Below are positions 12,783 to 23,569 of a stretch of 64,000 nucleotides of DNA, one piece after another; within the stretch, counting starts at the first letter, position 1; each line of letters starts with the position of its first letter. A program made the translations under genes and the position numbers. The notes below the pieces were generated by a model. It worked only from the letters and a program-made list of their open reading frames with translations, was not told where the DNA came from and did no database searches. The stretch lies in assembly GCA_023853785.1 (NCBI GenBank), contig JAJIRX010000668.1, positions 496,001 to 560,000 on the forward strand. Reading direction: 5' to 3'. This DNA is from Psilocybe azurescens (taxonomy: Eukaryota; Basidiomycota; Agaricomycetes; Agaricales; Agrocybaceae).

Positions 12783-12970
12783 TGTCAGCCTGGCGCCCAC
12801 AGCCCCTTTCTCGTATTAGTAATAATTATCTCATCTTCTACACTTACATACACGTGACCACGATTCTCAACCTTTTTAGACAGCGACTCCCGCTAAGCGC
12901 TTTTTCTCTTTCTTTATGCACCGTACACATCTGTAATCTACCCAATCGCTCAATCGGTATATCGTTGTCT
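12783..12970. mobile_element. degenerate solo-LTR relic
   Basis: From tgtcagcctggcgccc onward this is a diverged copy of the reverse complement of the LTR at 33403-33631. Both have cagcccctttc near the start, a tcttctac...acacgtgacc stretch, tatgcaccgtacac, and a tcgatatatcg-like or tcggtatatcg-like patch in the same order. The last 50-70 bp of the element are missing. It interrupts the interval that in block copy 1 joins 5330 to about 5490, so it arrived after or during block duplication. Confidence 0.65.
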
Positions 12971-13206
12971 TGTCACAGAAACTTAGAGAAAATCATTCAT
13001 CTCCTGACTCGAGATAATCCTTGAAGCAAGATGTAGGAAGGTTTAGAGATAGCATACCAGATGCCTCGATGTTGGAATAGTCTTGTTTTTGCCAGGAAAG
13101 GAGGCATACGCAAAATGAAAATAGTTTTATTGAACAAAAGGTGATCGAAATAGAAGGCTTATACAAGTACACACAATCGTAGTTAGCTTCAAGTTGACCC
13201 ATCTCT

Positions 13207-14860
13207 TCACCACAGCTCATCGGCGTCTGGGATGTGCACCATAGACACCACCTTGCTCCCGGGGATTTTGTTATTCGCCACGAAATAGAACGTCGAATAT
13301 GCAGCAACTGGCTTGTGAATGGACACCAAAACCCCGTCCTGCTTTAACCACCCCAGCGTCATATCATCCCGGGGCGCCTTGTCGGATTCCATGCACACTT
13401 GCACAGCGAGAAGTTCGTTCCGTCGAGACCACACAACGTCGGCCAGTGTCCCGTCCGCTGCACAGCAATTGTGCAGAATGAGGTGTCGCAAATTTGGAAG
13501 TATGTCGACCTGTTCCGGCTCTTTCATCAGATATCGGAAGTCGTCGGTGATATTGGACAAAACGTTGAGAGTGGTAATCTTCGTTAAATATATGCTTATG
13601 AGCGGCAAGATGGACATGGAACACCCGTCGATAGACAGCGTCGTGATGACGCAGCTGGAACGATCAATGAAGTCGGTGAAAGCCTTGATGTCACCTGGAG
13701 AGAGTGGTTTCCTATCTGTAATCTCCAATTCACAGAGTGCAGGAAGAGTGAAGGAGTTGAACACCATTTCGAAATTATCGGGTCGATCGCAGATCAGTCG
13801 GGTTAAGTTGGTAAGAGTGATGGGAGACGAAATTGGGTCATAGGGTCTCCTTATTCGACGCATCCTCAGAGTTTTCAAGGATTCACAATTGGATAGAGCA
13901 GTCAACACGGACTGGGATAAATCCACGACTCGGTGGAGGGTGATTTCTGAAAGTCGGGACCATGGCACATCCTCTCGCAACTCGCCATCCAATGATTTGC
14001 CCCAGTCAACAGCGTGCAGCACTGGAGACGAATGGAGCACTTGAAAGAGTTGTTCGACGCGGGAGGAATCCCACGAATGAACGTGAACGCGATAAGATTC
14101 GAGAGATTCCATGTCTCCAGGCCGCATCCCCGAAAACGCGTCTTGAACGTACCCAAAGAGAGTCAACGTGATATTCTTCCACCTATGTGCTTCTGGAAAC
14201 AAATAACCGGGCGATTTCCAGAGAGACCGGATCTGGCGTCATATATTGCTCCAAATCCAATGTCAAAGGACAGTTCCCTGTCATCTTCAGAAGAAATGAG
14301 ACACATTCCACGTCCTTGAACTCTGGGCAGACGACACTGATCGTCGACCAAAGAGTCGGAGTGTCATGCATGGTAGCGCGCCAGAACCGACTGACATGGG
14401 TCAACACGATAGGTGTAGTGGGCGACGAACCGGAACTTATGCGTCTCGATATCTGACGACAGAAGCGGTCTTTGGGGGAGCTGCTTTCGCTATGGAGAAC
14501 ATGGGCGAAGATCTTGGTGAGAAGCTCATTTGGGAGCTGGTTGATGCAATCGTTTCGAGGGATTACACAGTAAGCGGGAATGGTCAGCCACGCGAGGGCA
14601 TTTGAGGTGTCGACGGGAGAGAAATGGTGCTTCCACATCATCCATTGCATAACTCTGCACCCCTCGCTGAACGCACGGAATATATGTGGTTGGTTCTCTT
14701 CGAATGCCTTTGTCGTGTGAGAGAGAAACGTTTTCCAGTACGAATGAAGTATACTATGCTTCTTCTGCGGAGTGTACAACCACGGCAGGCTGCCTCGAAT
14801 GGACATCTGTGCATACCACTTGAGGCTTGCGCACAATATAAAGAAGTAAGTCAGAGGCAC
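13207..14860 (-). CDS. F-box/LRR-like protein, block copy 2
   Basis: The minus-strand protein has an N-terminal F-box core (INQLPNELLTKIFAHVL, near 14530), followed by HVSRFWRATMHDTPTLWSTI, the typical Agaricomycete continuation. About 330 residues of leucine-rich repeat-like sequence follow, ending at IPDADELW (stop 13207). F-box proteins recruit substrates to SCF ubiquitin ligases through Skp1; the LRR-like part would be the substrate side. Two frames must be joined near 14185 (…EIARLF to PEAHRWKNITL); one extra T in a TTT run explains it. The start is uncertain: an upstream Met at 14860 or an internal Met near 14650 is possible. This is the only copy in the window with the F-box. Confidence 0.75.
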
Positions 14861-15392
14861 TTACGATCCAATATGGCCCCAAGGTAATATGGGAATACCA
14901 GAAGGCAAGACGAGGATGGTCCGGTATAATATACCCCACATGCACCGCCGGACTCCCAGGTAGATAGACCAAAGCCGTCCCTACTTTCGATCACGAGTGA
15001 CGCCACGCGTATTCGAAGTAAATCCTTTTAAGCTCCAAAGCATCTAATCTGTATCCAAAAGTCAACACGAGGCAGGCTTCCCAATACGCTTCATGCCCTC
15101 GGAGTCGAAAATAGCGGGTCACACGATACAACGCTTACTTAGCGACCGGCAAGACCTAAAGCATAAGCCTTCGAGCAAGGTGACGGGGTAAATCGCTTTG
15201 ACCCCACACGTTGTCAATCCTTTTATAGTAGAAAAGTTGCTAGAACCGCAAGGGGCTGCCAAACAATTACCAGTATGAATGAGGTCTTGACTTCAGAAAG
15301 CTTCTGCGGGCAGTGGCGGGCTCCATGCTGATCGGTGATCCTGAGAACATTGATGATGGGACTGTAAGTGCTCAACATACGCCCTTACACAT

Positions 15393-17419
15393 ATGATAAG
15401 CATTCAAATCACCATAAATCAATATGCCCGCCCGCTCCGGGTGTACCCAGAATCTCGCGTACTTCGATCCCGCACTAGGACTGGGGACTCGACAGAATGG
15501 TGGTCCCTAGATCCAAGTCGTACCGCACCACGAGATATTGGTTCTTCTAGCTTGGGCTTGGGCTTATGCGTCACCTGGACGTCTTATTTGAAAAGACGCA
15601 TACTCCAGCCAGCACGATTCCGCGCTCGTTCAACGCGGACCCGGCTCTTCTGCGTCTTCGCATTCACAATTGTCTTAATTTTCACTGGTTATATGCGCTT
15701 CAAAAGGGCTATGACATGCTCTCTCCCTGGGCGAGATGGGCAAATGGGACTTGATGCAAGGATTCAGAACGGATCAGAGACTTCTGAGAAAGCGAGAATA
15801 CGCACATCTGGTTCCATCGACGCTGTGTTGCCCAGTCTTCCTACTACTAGACGCTCATGGAAGTATCCCTTGATCGACCGAACAGTCCTGGATAAACTGG
15901 ACCTCATGCAAGACTTCTTCGCCCAAGAATACGGGCAATCACCAGAACGAGACACAACACCATCTCTACTCCGCTGGCCGCCCCTCATAACTCGGATCCC
16001 TGAACGTCCTTCTCGCCCTCTGAGCATCGGGCCCGACAGCCCAGCAGCCATCTGCGAATCCGCCGTGCACCCACGCCCATGCCGCTTCCTCCTCCCACTC
16101 CGCGTCGCCGAACAGGAATCTAAAGCCCGCATGCACATCATGCAGCTCGCCACACTCGCCCGGCGGCTCAACCGGACGCTAGTCCTGCCCAATGTTGGCA
16201 AGAGCAAGATTGGGGCCTGCTTCAAATGGCCCTTCTCTACTTACTATGAGGCGACGTCGATAAGTGACCCGGATGCAGCTGACTCAACTTTGACCGTGAC
16301 CTTGAGCGGAGATGCGGACGTTGGAAAGGAATCCTACGTCGACCTAGAATCATTCCGCGCATGGATGGAGAATAACAACAGACAGCGAAGAGCTCCGTTA
16401 AAATCCCAGCTCATATCCATCGCACCGACACTGCCGCCATCTGGCCTCCGCAAGGAGGCGATTTACGCCAACCAACACGTCGCAGTGCACGCCTACAGCA
16501 CCTTCCGCGCATGGGAACGCGGCCTCCCAGGATGCTTCGCAAGCAGGTTCCAGCCGCTCAAACTGGAAACGCGGCCTGTCTTTATGTCAACAACATCCCC
16601 ACCAAAAAAGACGCGCAAATCATACCCATCGGAGACTCCATCATCGACGCGTTGTCATCCATCTCCCCAGGAGCCTCTCGAGAACCACCTGTGCTAGTCG
16701 TGAACTGGGGCATGCGCCATCCCGTCTTCCCAGCACTGCCCAACAGCCGATCTCTGCAATACTCCACACAAATGCACAGTCTCGCCAGAAAATACGCCCC
16801 AAAATCTCCCTACCTTGTCATCCAATGGCGCATGGAGACCGTCGATCTCCATCTTCTTCACGAATGTGCACACGCGTTGGTCGACGTCCTAGCGCGCATT
16901 CTCCACGATCCTGCTCTCGCAGAGAACATCACCACTGTGTGGTTCGCGAGCGATTATCCGTATCCCATTGCGAGTCGGTCCAGAACTGGTGCTCGTCCAC
17001 CGCCGGTTGCTGCAAAGTCTGGGACATTTCGTGATTTTGAGGTTTTACATGAGGAAGCGGTTGATATTCTGAGAAAGGCATTCAATGAGCAAGGCGAATT
17101 GAGGGATTGGAAATTGACAGACTTTATTGAATCCGTCGAACTCGATTTGAAGTCACAGAATGAGCTGTTACAAGACCCTGGAGTCTTGGGCATACTAGAT
17201 AAACTCGTCAGTATTGAAGCAGAATTATTTGTCAGTGGATCAGCTCGGTGTAGTCGTAAGAGGTATGTCTCAATCGAACTGTCGTTTATTCGCACACTCA
17301 TAGGAACAGCTCTTTCACGAAGCAAGTTGTCGATGCGAGGAATCGAAAATGGGGCAGAACTGGAGAATCTCATTGGAGAAATGTGGTTGACATATTTGGC
17401 TAGCAAAAACGATGAATGA
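15393..17419 (+). CDS. O-fucosyltransferase-like type II membrane protein
   Basis: After a short basic N-terminus a single hydrophobic segment (LFCVFAFTIVLIFTGYM, near residues 90-106) suggests a Golgi or ER type II anchor. The lumenal part contains CRFLLPLRVAEQESKARMHI and LATLARRLNRTLVLPNVG, which resembles the start of a GDP-fucose O-fucosyltransferase-type fold. Later come YLVIQWRMETVD and TTVWFASDYPYP, which resemble the conserved R-x-E and (S/T)D-P patches of these enzymes. The donor and acceptor are not predictable from sequence. The frame moves by one between about 16540 and 16600. A single-base indel is the simplest explanation; a 65-nt intron at 16479-16543 would also restore the frame but would remove plausible coding sequence. 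The C-terminus ends with a helical, charged segment. Confidence 0.65.
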
Positions 17420-17587
17420 TCTTGAGGCCAGACCTGAATTTACTCTGCTGATGATGGCGATAATGGGAAGCGAGAGAAAAAGATGATTCCTGCATGGGGA
17501 GAGTGACAGCATAGCATAGTACATGACATGCTCATCCAACAACTTCCAATCGTTGTAAAGGCATAATATAAAAATCGCACCCAACGA

Positions 17588-18147
17588 TTACTCCCGGGGA
17601 CCGCCTCGTCCAACGCCACCGGCAAACGAGGGCCTGAATTCACCAGGGGCACCCTCCTCCTTCTTGCTTCTGTACCCATCACGGTCTCCACGAGGGGCAC
17701 GGTAAGCGCCCTCTCCACCGGCACCAGGGCGGACGGTAGCGGGGCGAGGGGGCGGGCGGCCTTTTGTGTGTGGCAGGGACAATTTCGGCGGGGAGGTGGA
17801 GCCTGAGCAACAATTTTAGCCGTCGTTGACGATGTAACTAAACAAGACTTACCACTCGCGGAGGAACTCAACGCCCTCGGGGGTGAGGGACGTAGTAGTA
17901 CCATTGCCAAGAGAATTGGGTCTTGACGAGGCCCTTGGAGGTCAAGCTCTGGAGAGCCTTGATGACCTGGAGGTTAGGGACATCGAGCTCCTCGTGCTTG
18001 GGGGCATTGAAATCTTTTTGGCGACGAGAACGCCCTCTGCAGCAACGATCACAATTTCAGCACTGTCCAGTATCCCACTGAAAACTCCAACGCACCCTTG
18101 AAGAGGTTCTCGTAGATGATTCGCCTATTCTCTTTGGGGATGATCAT
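17588..18147 (-). CDS. RPS10: 40S ribosomal protein eS10
   Basis: Minus-strand exons 18147-18096, 18036-17853 and 17802-17588 have good GT..AG borders. They encode [44 protein letters not shown], the QFSWQWYYY segment and a Gly/Arg-rich tail, which is the whole eS10 (S10/plectin domain) of about 150 residues. The protein sits in the small-subunit head near the mRNA entry channel. Four single-base differences from an open frame are needed: near 18017 (lost G), 17896 (extra C), 17769 (lost A) and 17755 (lost C). All lie in short homopolymers, so errors in the sequence are more likely than a dead ribosomal gene, although a retained pseudogene copy cannot be excluded. Confidence 0.85.
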
Positions 18148-18149
18148 GC

Positions 18150-18490
18150 TGGGCAGGTGGATTTATTCAGACGGAAGCTATGAGCGCGATATGAGCAGTC
18201 GTTCTTGGAGGAGAGGAGCGCTTCGACATACTGCGATTAAGAAATTCGCACTTGTTTCCGGCTGAAAGACAAGCATAAGTCAGTCGTCATCCAAAATTTT
18301 TGATCCATCCACCCATTTCCACTGCTCCAAATCGCACAAAACGACTGTTCAGAGGTTCTGGAGGCCGTAGAGGGGTGATATGGTAGACTTACAGCTCGGA
18401 TTTTGAGGACGGTCTTGCGGGGAGTCTTGACGTTGACGAGCGAGTCGTCCTACTTACTCTCTCTCTTTGCGCGGTGGCTGTGGTTGTGGT
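18150..18490 (-). other. leader region of eS10 with exon-like segments
   Basis: Upstream of the eS10 start the minus strand has exon-like pieces bordered by splice-like sites: one near 18452-18394 (reading DDSLVNVKTPRKTVLKIRA in one frame) ending at GTAAGT, and one near 18264-18234 after a TTTCAG acceptor. A 20-codon open frame (MSKRSSPPRTTAHIALIASV, then stop) precedes the eS10 ATG by about 20 nt. These may be 5' UTR exons or parts of another transcript. I cannot assign them. Confidence 0.25.
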
Positions 18491-18499
18491 TGTATTTGG

Positions 18500-19800
18500 C
18501 AACACCTTTAGATTACCGGCCCCTATTCCTTTGACACCCACCATACCCCAAATCGACCTCAAGATTCTGAATCCCTTGCCAGGTTTCCTTCCGGGAGAGA
18601 TTTAATAATACATCAAATCAGAACTCTTCTATATTTCTGATAAAACATGGTGGAGTAAACTCGTATTTTTTGTGGTCGCGGCGCCTGCGGCCCAGCTTCG
18701 ACCTGGCAATGTGTCTACTATCATGATTTGTTCAAAGTGGCCCCTTAGTTAGCAATTTGAAGCACCCAGAAATATTCTATGAGCACTAAAATTAAGTGAA
18801 TAATGGCTTCAGATTCTCATAGATTTATTCCAGAAATTTTTTCGAGTATTCTTGCTACTTGCGGAATGGTAGTCATATTTGCGGAGGGCCCGAATAAGTT
18901 TATATTCAAACGTTCAAAAATGATAAGTTATTGCAGACACGAAATATCTTAATATCAATCGCCATAAAATTATTCACAAGGGATGTTAAACCTGATGATC
19001 GTACACGAACACGTCGGTTGTAAACATAAGCCGCTTCGGGCTATATTTATAGCATGCATATGCCTACCTACTAGTAGAGCATAGCAGTAGTGTTGCACCC
19101 GAGGAAGTCATCGGGGTGATCAGGTTTGACAACCATGTATTGTCAGTATCTGAGCTGCTTTTGTATACCTTGAGCGGCCACTTGTCACTAAATTGGAACA
19201 ACACCAATCCCTAGACGAGGCAGATGGCCACCCCGCTTTTCATAGCTTCTACTAGAGATGTTCAAAGGAATCACGCATTTTATAGCTTTACATATAATCC
19301 AAGGAACATTTCAGAGTTCATCATGATAATTGATGAAACCGACTAATGATGAAATCAACTAACTGATGACAGATTCAAAAACTCGCACCCCCTTCCTTGC
19401 CTCCCTCGCTATTCCCATCTTCTGCCATATATGTCATGCCGCGCTCTAAATCGTGCTCTGTCTCACATTCAAAACTTGACACGATATATCGCCTTTCCGC
19501 AAGCCACGAACTCTCTTCGACTGCCGCAAACCGCGGAACTCCTAACCGTCATCGTTTGTCTCTCAAAGCCGTGAGATCTGTGTACATTTATTTGCGCCAT
19601 TGGTCTAACTCCATAAATAATCTCGAATAAGGTATCAGGATAAAAGGTTCGCCTGTAAGAAACCTTGCATCTGCACACTTTTCTCCACCTCTTTACATAC
19701 CAGAGGATGACTAGATCCCCCCGCCGCAGAACATCCTACCCCTGACGACATCATTTGACCCAAATGTTATAGCTTCAAGGTCAACTTCAATTACCTACTT
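18500..19800. other. AT-rich gene-poor stretch
   Basis: Nothing recognisable was found on either strand. The sequence is visibly richer in A and T than the flanking genes and contains only short open frames. The plus-strand frame at 19397-19630 (77 codons) is Ser-rich and matches no family I know. It could be an N-terminal exon of the membrane-protein gene that follows, but no splice pair joins them convincingly. Confidence 0.4.
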
Positions 19801-19859
19801 CTACTTAATATCTAACGGACATCATAATTTCCAGAACTACTCGCGAACAAAATAGCACA

Positions 19860-20731
19860 TTCGTTATCATTCTCAACCAAGCTGCCCACCATTCCGCTTT
19901 CAAGATATATTCGGCCGCGATGATGATTTTGACAGCATTTCTCTACCCAATGTACTTCTCAGAAATGCACTACGCGCCTAGCGAGAATGATTCGAGGCGA
20001 TCACCAGAGCTCCAAGAGCTCGACAGAGTCCACCATTGCGACACTGCTGAGCGATGGAGAGGAATCTTGAATAACGTGCGGTCCGACTGTAAAAATGTAA
20101 AGGTCATTAGTATGGTGATGATACCGTCAGTCCATTATTTTATATTGGAGAGGACTATGTAATAAGAAACATCGGTATCCAGGGTCTCGGCTTCTTTTCT
20201 CACCATAGACAGGGTATTCAACAATTATTTTGCCAGAACATCTTCCCTCTTCGCCCTCTTATTTTCGATTACGGGTTTCATTACGAGCTCCATGTTTACC
20301 AAGAAGAAGCTGTTCCGATACCACACATGTATCCAGATGAGAGAAAAGTGGCAGGTGTGTGAGCAGAGTCATATATACCGTACTCCCGAAGTTTTTTTCA
20401 TTGATAGCGGGTGACGATGGTTCTCTAGGATGCCAAAAGTCTTCGGTCAGCCAAATCGGTCAACTTTTGGGTGTGTTTAGCCACTCCAGTTTCTTCATTA
20501 GTTTGGTAGTGGATTTACCTCCATTCTTATATTCCCAGTTGACCCTGAAAGACTTTTAGGTCATTCCTATTCTTTGTGGCAGTCCTGATTTTCATTGCCT
20601 GGGAGGACAAATTCAATCAGAGTACTTCGTACTCCAGTGTTCATGGACCCATTGCAAGTGGTGTTTTATTCACTTTACTAACATTTGGAAGCATATTTCA
20701 ATGTTACATAGTGGCAAAATTAATTGGATAG
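19860..20731 (+). CDS. small multi-pass membrane protein, probably decaying
   Basis: The best-supported part is the 3' half. An exon reading RVFNNYFARTSSLFALLFSI joins at 20360 (CAG|GTGTGT) to an exon from 20430 (DAKSLRSAKSVNFWVCLATP), which joins across 20518-20572 to SFLFFVAVLIFIAWEDKFN and ends YIVAKLIG at the stop near 20731. Both splices keep frame. Upstream, 19920-20160 encodes a hydrophobic stretch and VHHCDTAERWRGILNNV, a pattern I have seen in Agaricomycete small membrane proteins of unknown function. Between 20160 and 20215 the frame is interrupted by two stops and a frame change that no intron clearly removes. It may be pseudogenised or hit by sequence errors. Confidence 0.5.
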
Positions 20732-20869
20732 AACCCAGTAAAAAAAGAATCTCAATCTTGAACATAACCTAGCTATATCATTGTGACAATGTATCCAATA
20801 TTTTCTAACGAATCTATCAACTGACACACATAAGACACTAATAAACTACAAAAGATTTAAATATTGTCA

Positions 20870-21260
20870 GAAAGGTAGCACTTTCGGTCGTAACTGCGTG
20901 CTCCAAGCGATCCTTCCGCTCTTCCCCCAGCCATTGATATCGAAATCAAACTCAAGGCAATCACCATTGATCCAATCACCTTCAGATTCCAGTGGGAATT
21001 CTGTGCCCATAAAAGTCCAACATGGATCAACATAATCAGAAAAAATTACAAAGATCGCTTCTCACTCATACAAGGCCAGCCCATGTCTGCCAACTCTTCT
21101 GCTCGTAACGTTCGTCTTACAATCTGTTGTTGGGCGCTAAGCGGACATTCATGTCAGTTTCTCACGGGTTTGATAACTGTACCACATGCGATTGGGAAGT
21201 GGCTTCGAAGATAAAGCCTATAGGCGGCGGCATCTGAGCTGCAATATAAACGTATTAGCA
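20870..21260 (-). pseudogene. exon-like remnant, family unknown
   Basis: The minus strand reads FIFEATSQSHVVQLSNP near 21230-21180, and then, after a break, EFPLESEGDWINGDCLEFDF near 21000-20940, followed by SGRIAWSTQLRPKVLPF and a stop near 20875. The segments look like real protein but do not form a complete gene here, and I recognise no family. They sit within the AT-rich island. Confidence 0.3.
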
Positions 21261-21600
21261 AGTAAATTGACAGAGATGTTCAGATATTGTATGCCAAAAG
21301 AGAGAATCTTGGAATGTTGCGTACTCGGTGTTGGGTTCTGTTATGCAGGTGCAACTGTTTAACCCATCGCTGATCAGCTATGTACTCAAAGCTTTAGTAT
21401 TAAATAGGGCGTACCTTATATAATGATATAAGATACCCGTAGAACACGCTCGAATATTCTCGTTTTTTATTGTGGATATGGTGGTTATATCATGTGTGCC
21501 TGACATAATAATGATTTGAATGTCATCTACATGTAGTCTGTTAGCTAGTGAGCAAATAATGAGGCGCGTACGCCGGCAGCTCAACTTAACGAAGTTAGCC

Positions 21601-21828
21601 TCAGACTCGAGAGATTAAATCGGTGAGGACCATATCAACCGTGAAAAGTGCCATGGCTACAACAATATACATTTGTTCGTATTTTGAGAAGCAGGTCTGT
21701 GTAAATGGTCCAGCTCCCCTCTGCTTTAACGAAATCCACCTTTCAAACACGATGCCCCGCATTACCCATAGTGTCTCCGTGAAGCAACTCATCCTCTTCA
21801 TCGATCCTAACAGAGCAATCACGTTCAA
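21601..21828 (-). other. short hydrophobic open frame
   Basis: A 75-codon minus-strand frame contains NVIALLGSMKRMSCF followed by hydrophobic segments. The pattern faintly recalls the RVYALYG-type loop between membrane segments in fungal DUF6533-like proteins. There is no start exon or continuation, so it is at most a fragment of such a gene. Confidence 0.2.
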
Positions 21829-21859
21829 GAAGGTACATCAGTGTTCTAGAGTGTTATAA

Positions 21860-22770
21860 CTCAGTGGCAGGAATTGGAGAAGTAAATTGGAGTATAAGCT
21901 CACAAATGAAGAATCACTGTGGATGCCTGAGGGACTTTCAAAATGATTATGATTAAGGTGTCGTTTCGAAGTTTCCGGTTCCACGGAGGTCGATTGTTCC
22001 CATCCGAAGAATTTGGTGCACTTTTGATATGCTTCAAGCGCATATGAATGTAACCCTCTCAATGGAAAACGCGATCTAGATTATCATAAGTGATTCTAAG
22101 GCAAGAAATGGCGCTTGGAGAAAACTGACGGATTTCCGTCTTGGGGAAGTCATTCTTCCTGAGAGGTCCTATGAACTAATGCTCTCGATGTAATATCAAG
22201 ATGTGGTTCTGACCTTCTGACGATAGTGTTCGCCTCTGTGCCTGCGGTCGGCATAGTTATCTTTCCCATTGGCTACAAGATGTAGATTAGATGGTATGTA
22301 GTTTGTTAGAATGTAGTCTGTAGATATGGAAAGCTCTTGAACGAGTGTACGCTTTGCAATTGTGAATTCTAAGGATGTTCTTTAAATGATCTACTATTCT
22401 GCGGTACCGATCAAAGTTGACGTCTCATCAACTCGATTCAACAGTCAAAGCAACCGTCGTAACAAGGACATAACTTCTGTGTCATTTAGTCGTTGAGTAA
22501 GGATTTCGAAAGGCTGCGCAGATAGTTGGCACTCCTATACCTTCCACATACTATAACCTCCTAATCTGTCGGGGCTTTTGCAGGTGGAACACGCTATCTA
22601 AGCGCTCACAACGAGTCTCGCTCGGGTGCTGCTAATCGGAAGGCGAGGTTCTATAGCAAACATGGAAACTATATGTTATTGATGCCAGCTAACTTAGCTT
22701 CGACCAATCACATATATAGAATGCACGGAAAGTTTACAAAGACGAGGATAAAAAGAAGCTGATTGATATA
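21860..22770. other. AT-rich stretch without a gene
   Basis: Only very short open frames occur on both strands and no repeats or conserved motifs were recognised. Confidence 0.45.
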
Positions 22771-22779
22771 AATCTTTCC

Positions 22780-23215
22780 GTTCAATTTGATATAAATGGG
22801 AGTAATGTAAAACCCCGAGTAATACACAAGCTGTATAGCACACTTATGTCTTTATCTTTAAAAGTAACACAAAAAGGTTTTGTAAAGAAAAAGATGTTAC
22901 GATCTGGATTCTGCCTAAGGTTGTCAAAAATTTTATGAAGTCTGCAACGTAACACCGCGCTAATTCCACCGCTAAATAAGGCAATATCTCGACCTCATTT
23001 TATCATCCAAGTCGTCACTTTTTCATTTTGAGATATTATCCAGTTATCCAGAACCAGGGCTCTACCGCCAAGATATTTCTACCATATTTATGGACAAGCA
23101 ATACATGGTCTAGAGTGAACGAGTACAAAGATCTATTTTTCTTTACGCAACAGGGTACGACTCACCCTCGATGAATACTGCATAAGCTTGCTATTTACAA
23201 ACCAATTTTGCGATA
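22780..23215 (+). repeat. degenerate direct repeat, left copy
   Basis: This shares ordered patches with 25430-25830. Examples are ttcaattt(g)at...aatgggagta near the start, aaggt...ttgtcaaaa..ttatgaagtct near 22917, and gaatactgcataagcttgctattt near 23174 (right copy: catactacatgagcttgctattt near 25805). Similarity is patchy but collinear. The two copies bracket the P450 relic. Confidence 0.45.
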
Positions 23216-23569
23216 GCAACATGCCAAAGACCATCTTGATTAATAACCGTCAATGCCTGACAGGGTGGGAATGCACAAGGCAGCTCAAGTGACTGTCGTG
23301 TGAGTTCAGGCAACTGAATCACCAGTGAGGTCTCGTATAAGCTTGTACCTCATGCCAGAGACATGAAAGTGCTTGAGAATAGCTTATAGGCTTTTACCGT
23401 GACTGTCGAGTTATTCCGAGCATGCCTCCACAGCCGTGTCGATAAAACACCGCATGCCTAATTTAGATTACTCATGCCGTTCATTCAATGGCAGCACACA
23501 TAAGATTTTCAAAAATAACAATGTGTGCCTGAACTTGTGCCTTGGGCAGAGCTTCCCTGCGCGGTCAAT

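Noticed and set aside
17588..18147. eS10 as a clear processed pseudogene
   Set aside because: Its introns are retained with good borders and the breaks are single bases in homopolymers, as in other essential genes here. It was therefore called as a gene with probable sequence errors.
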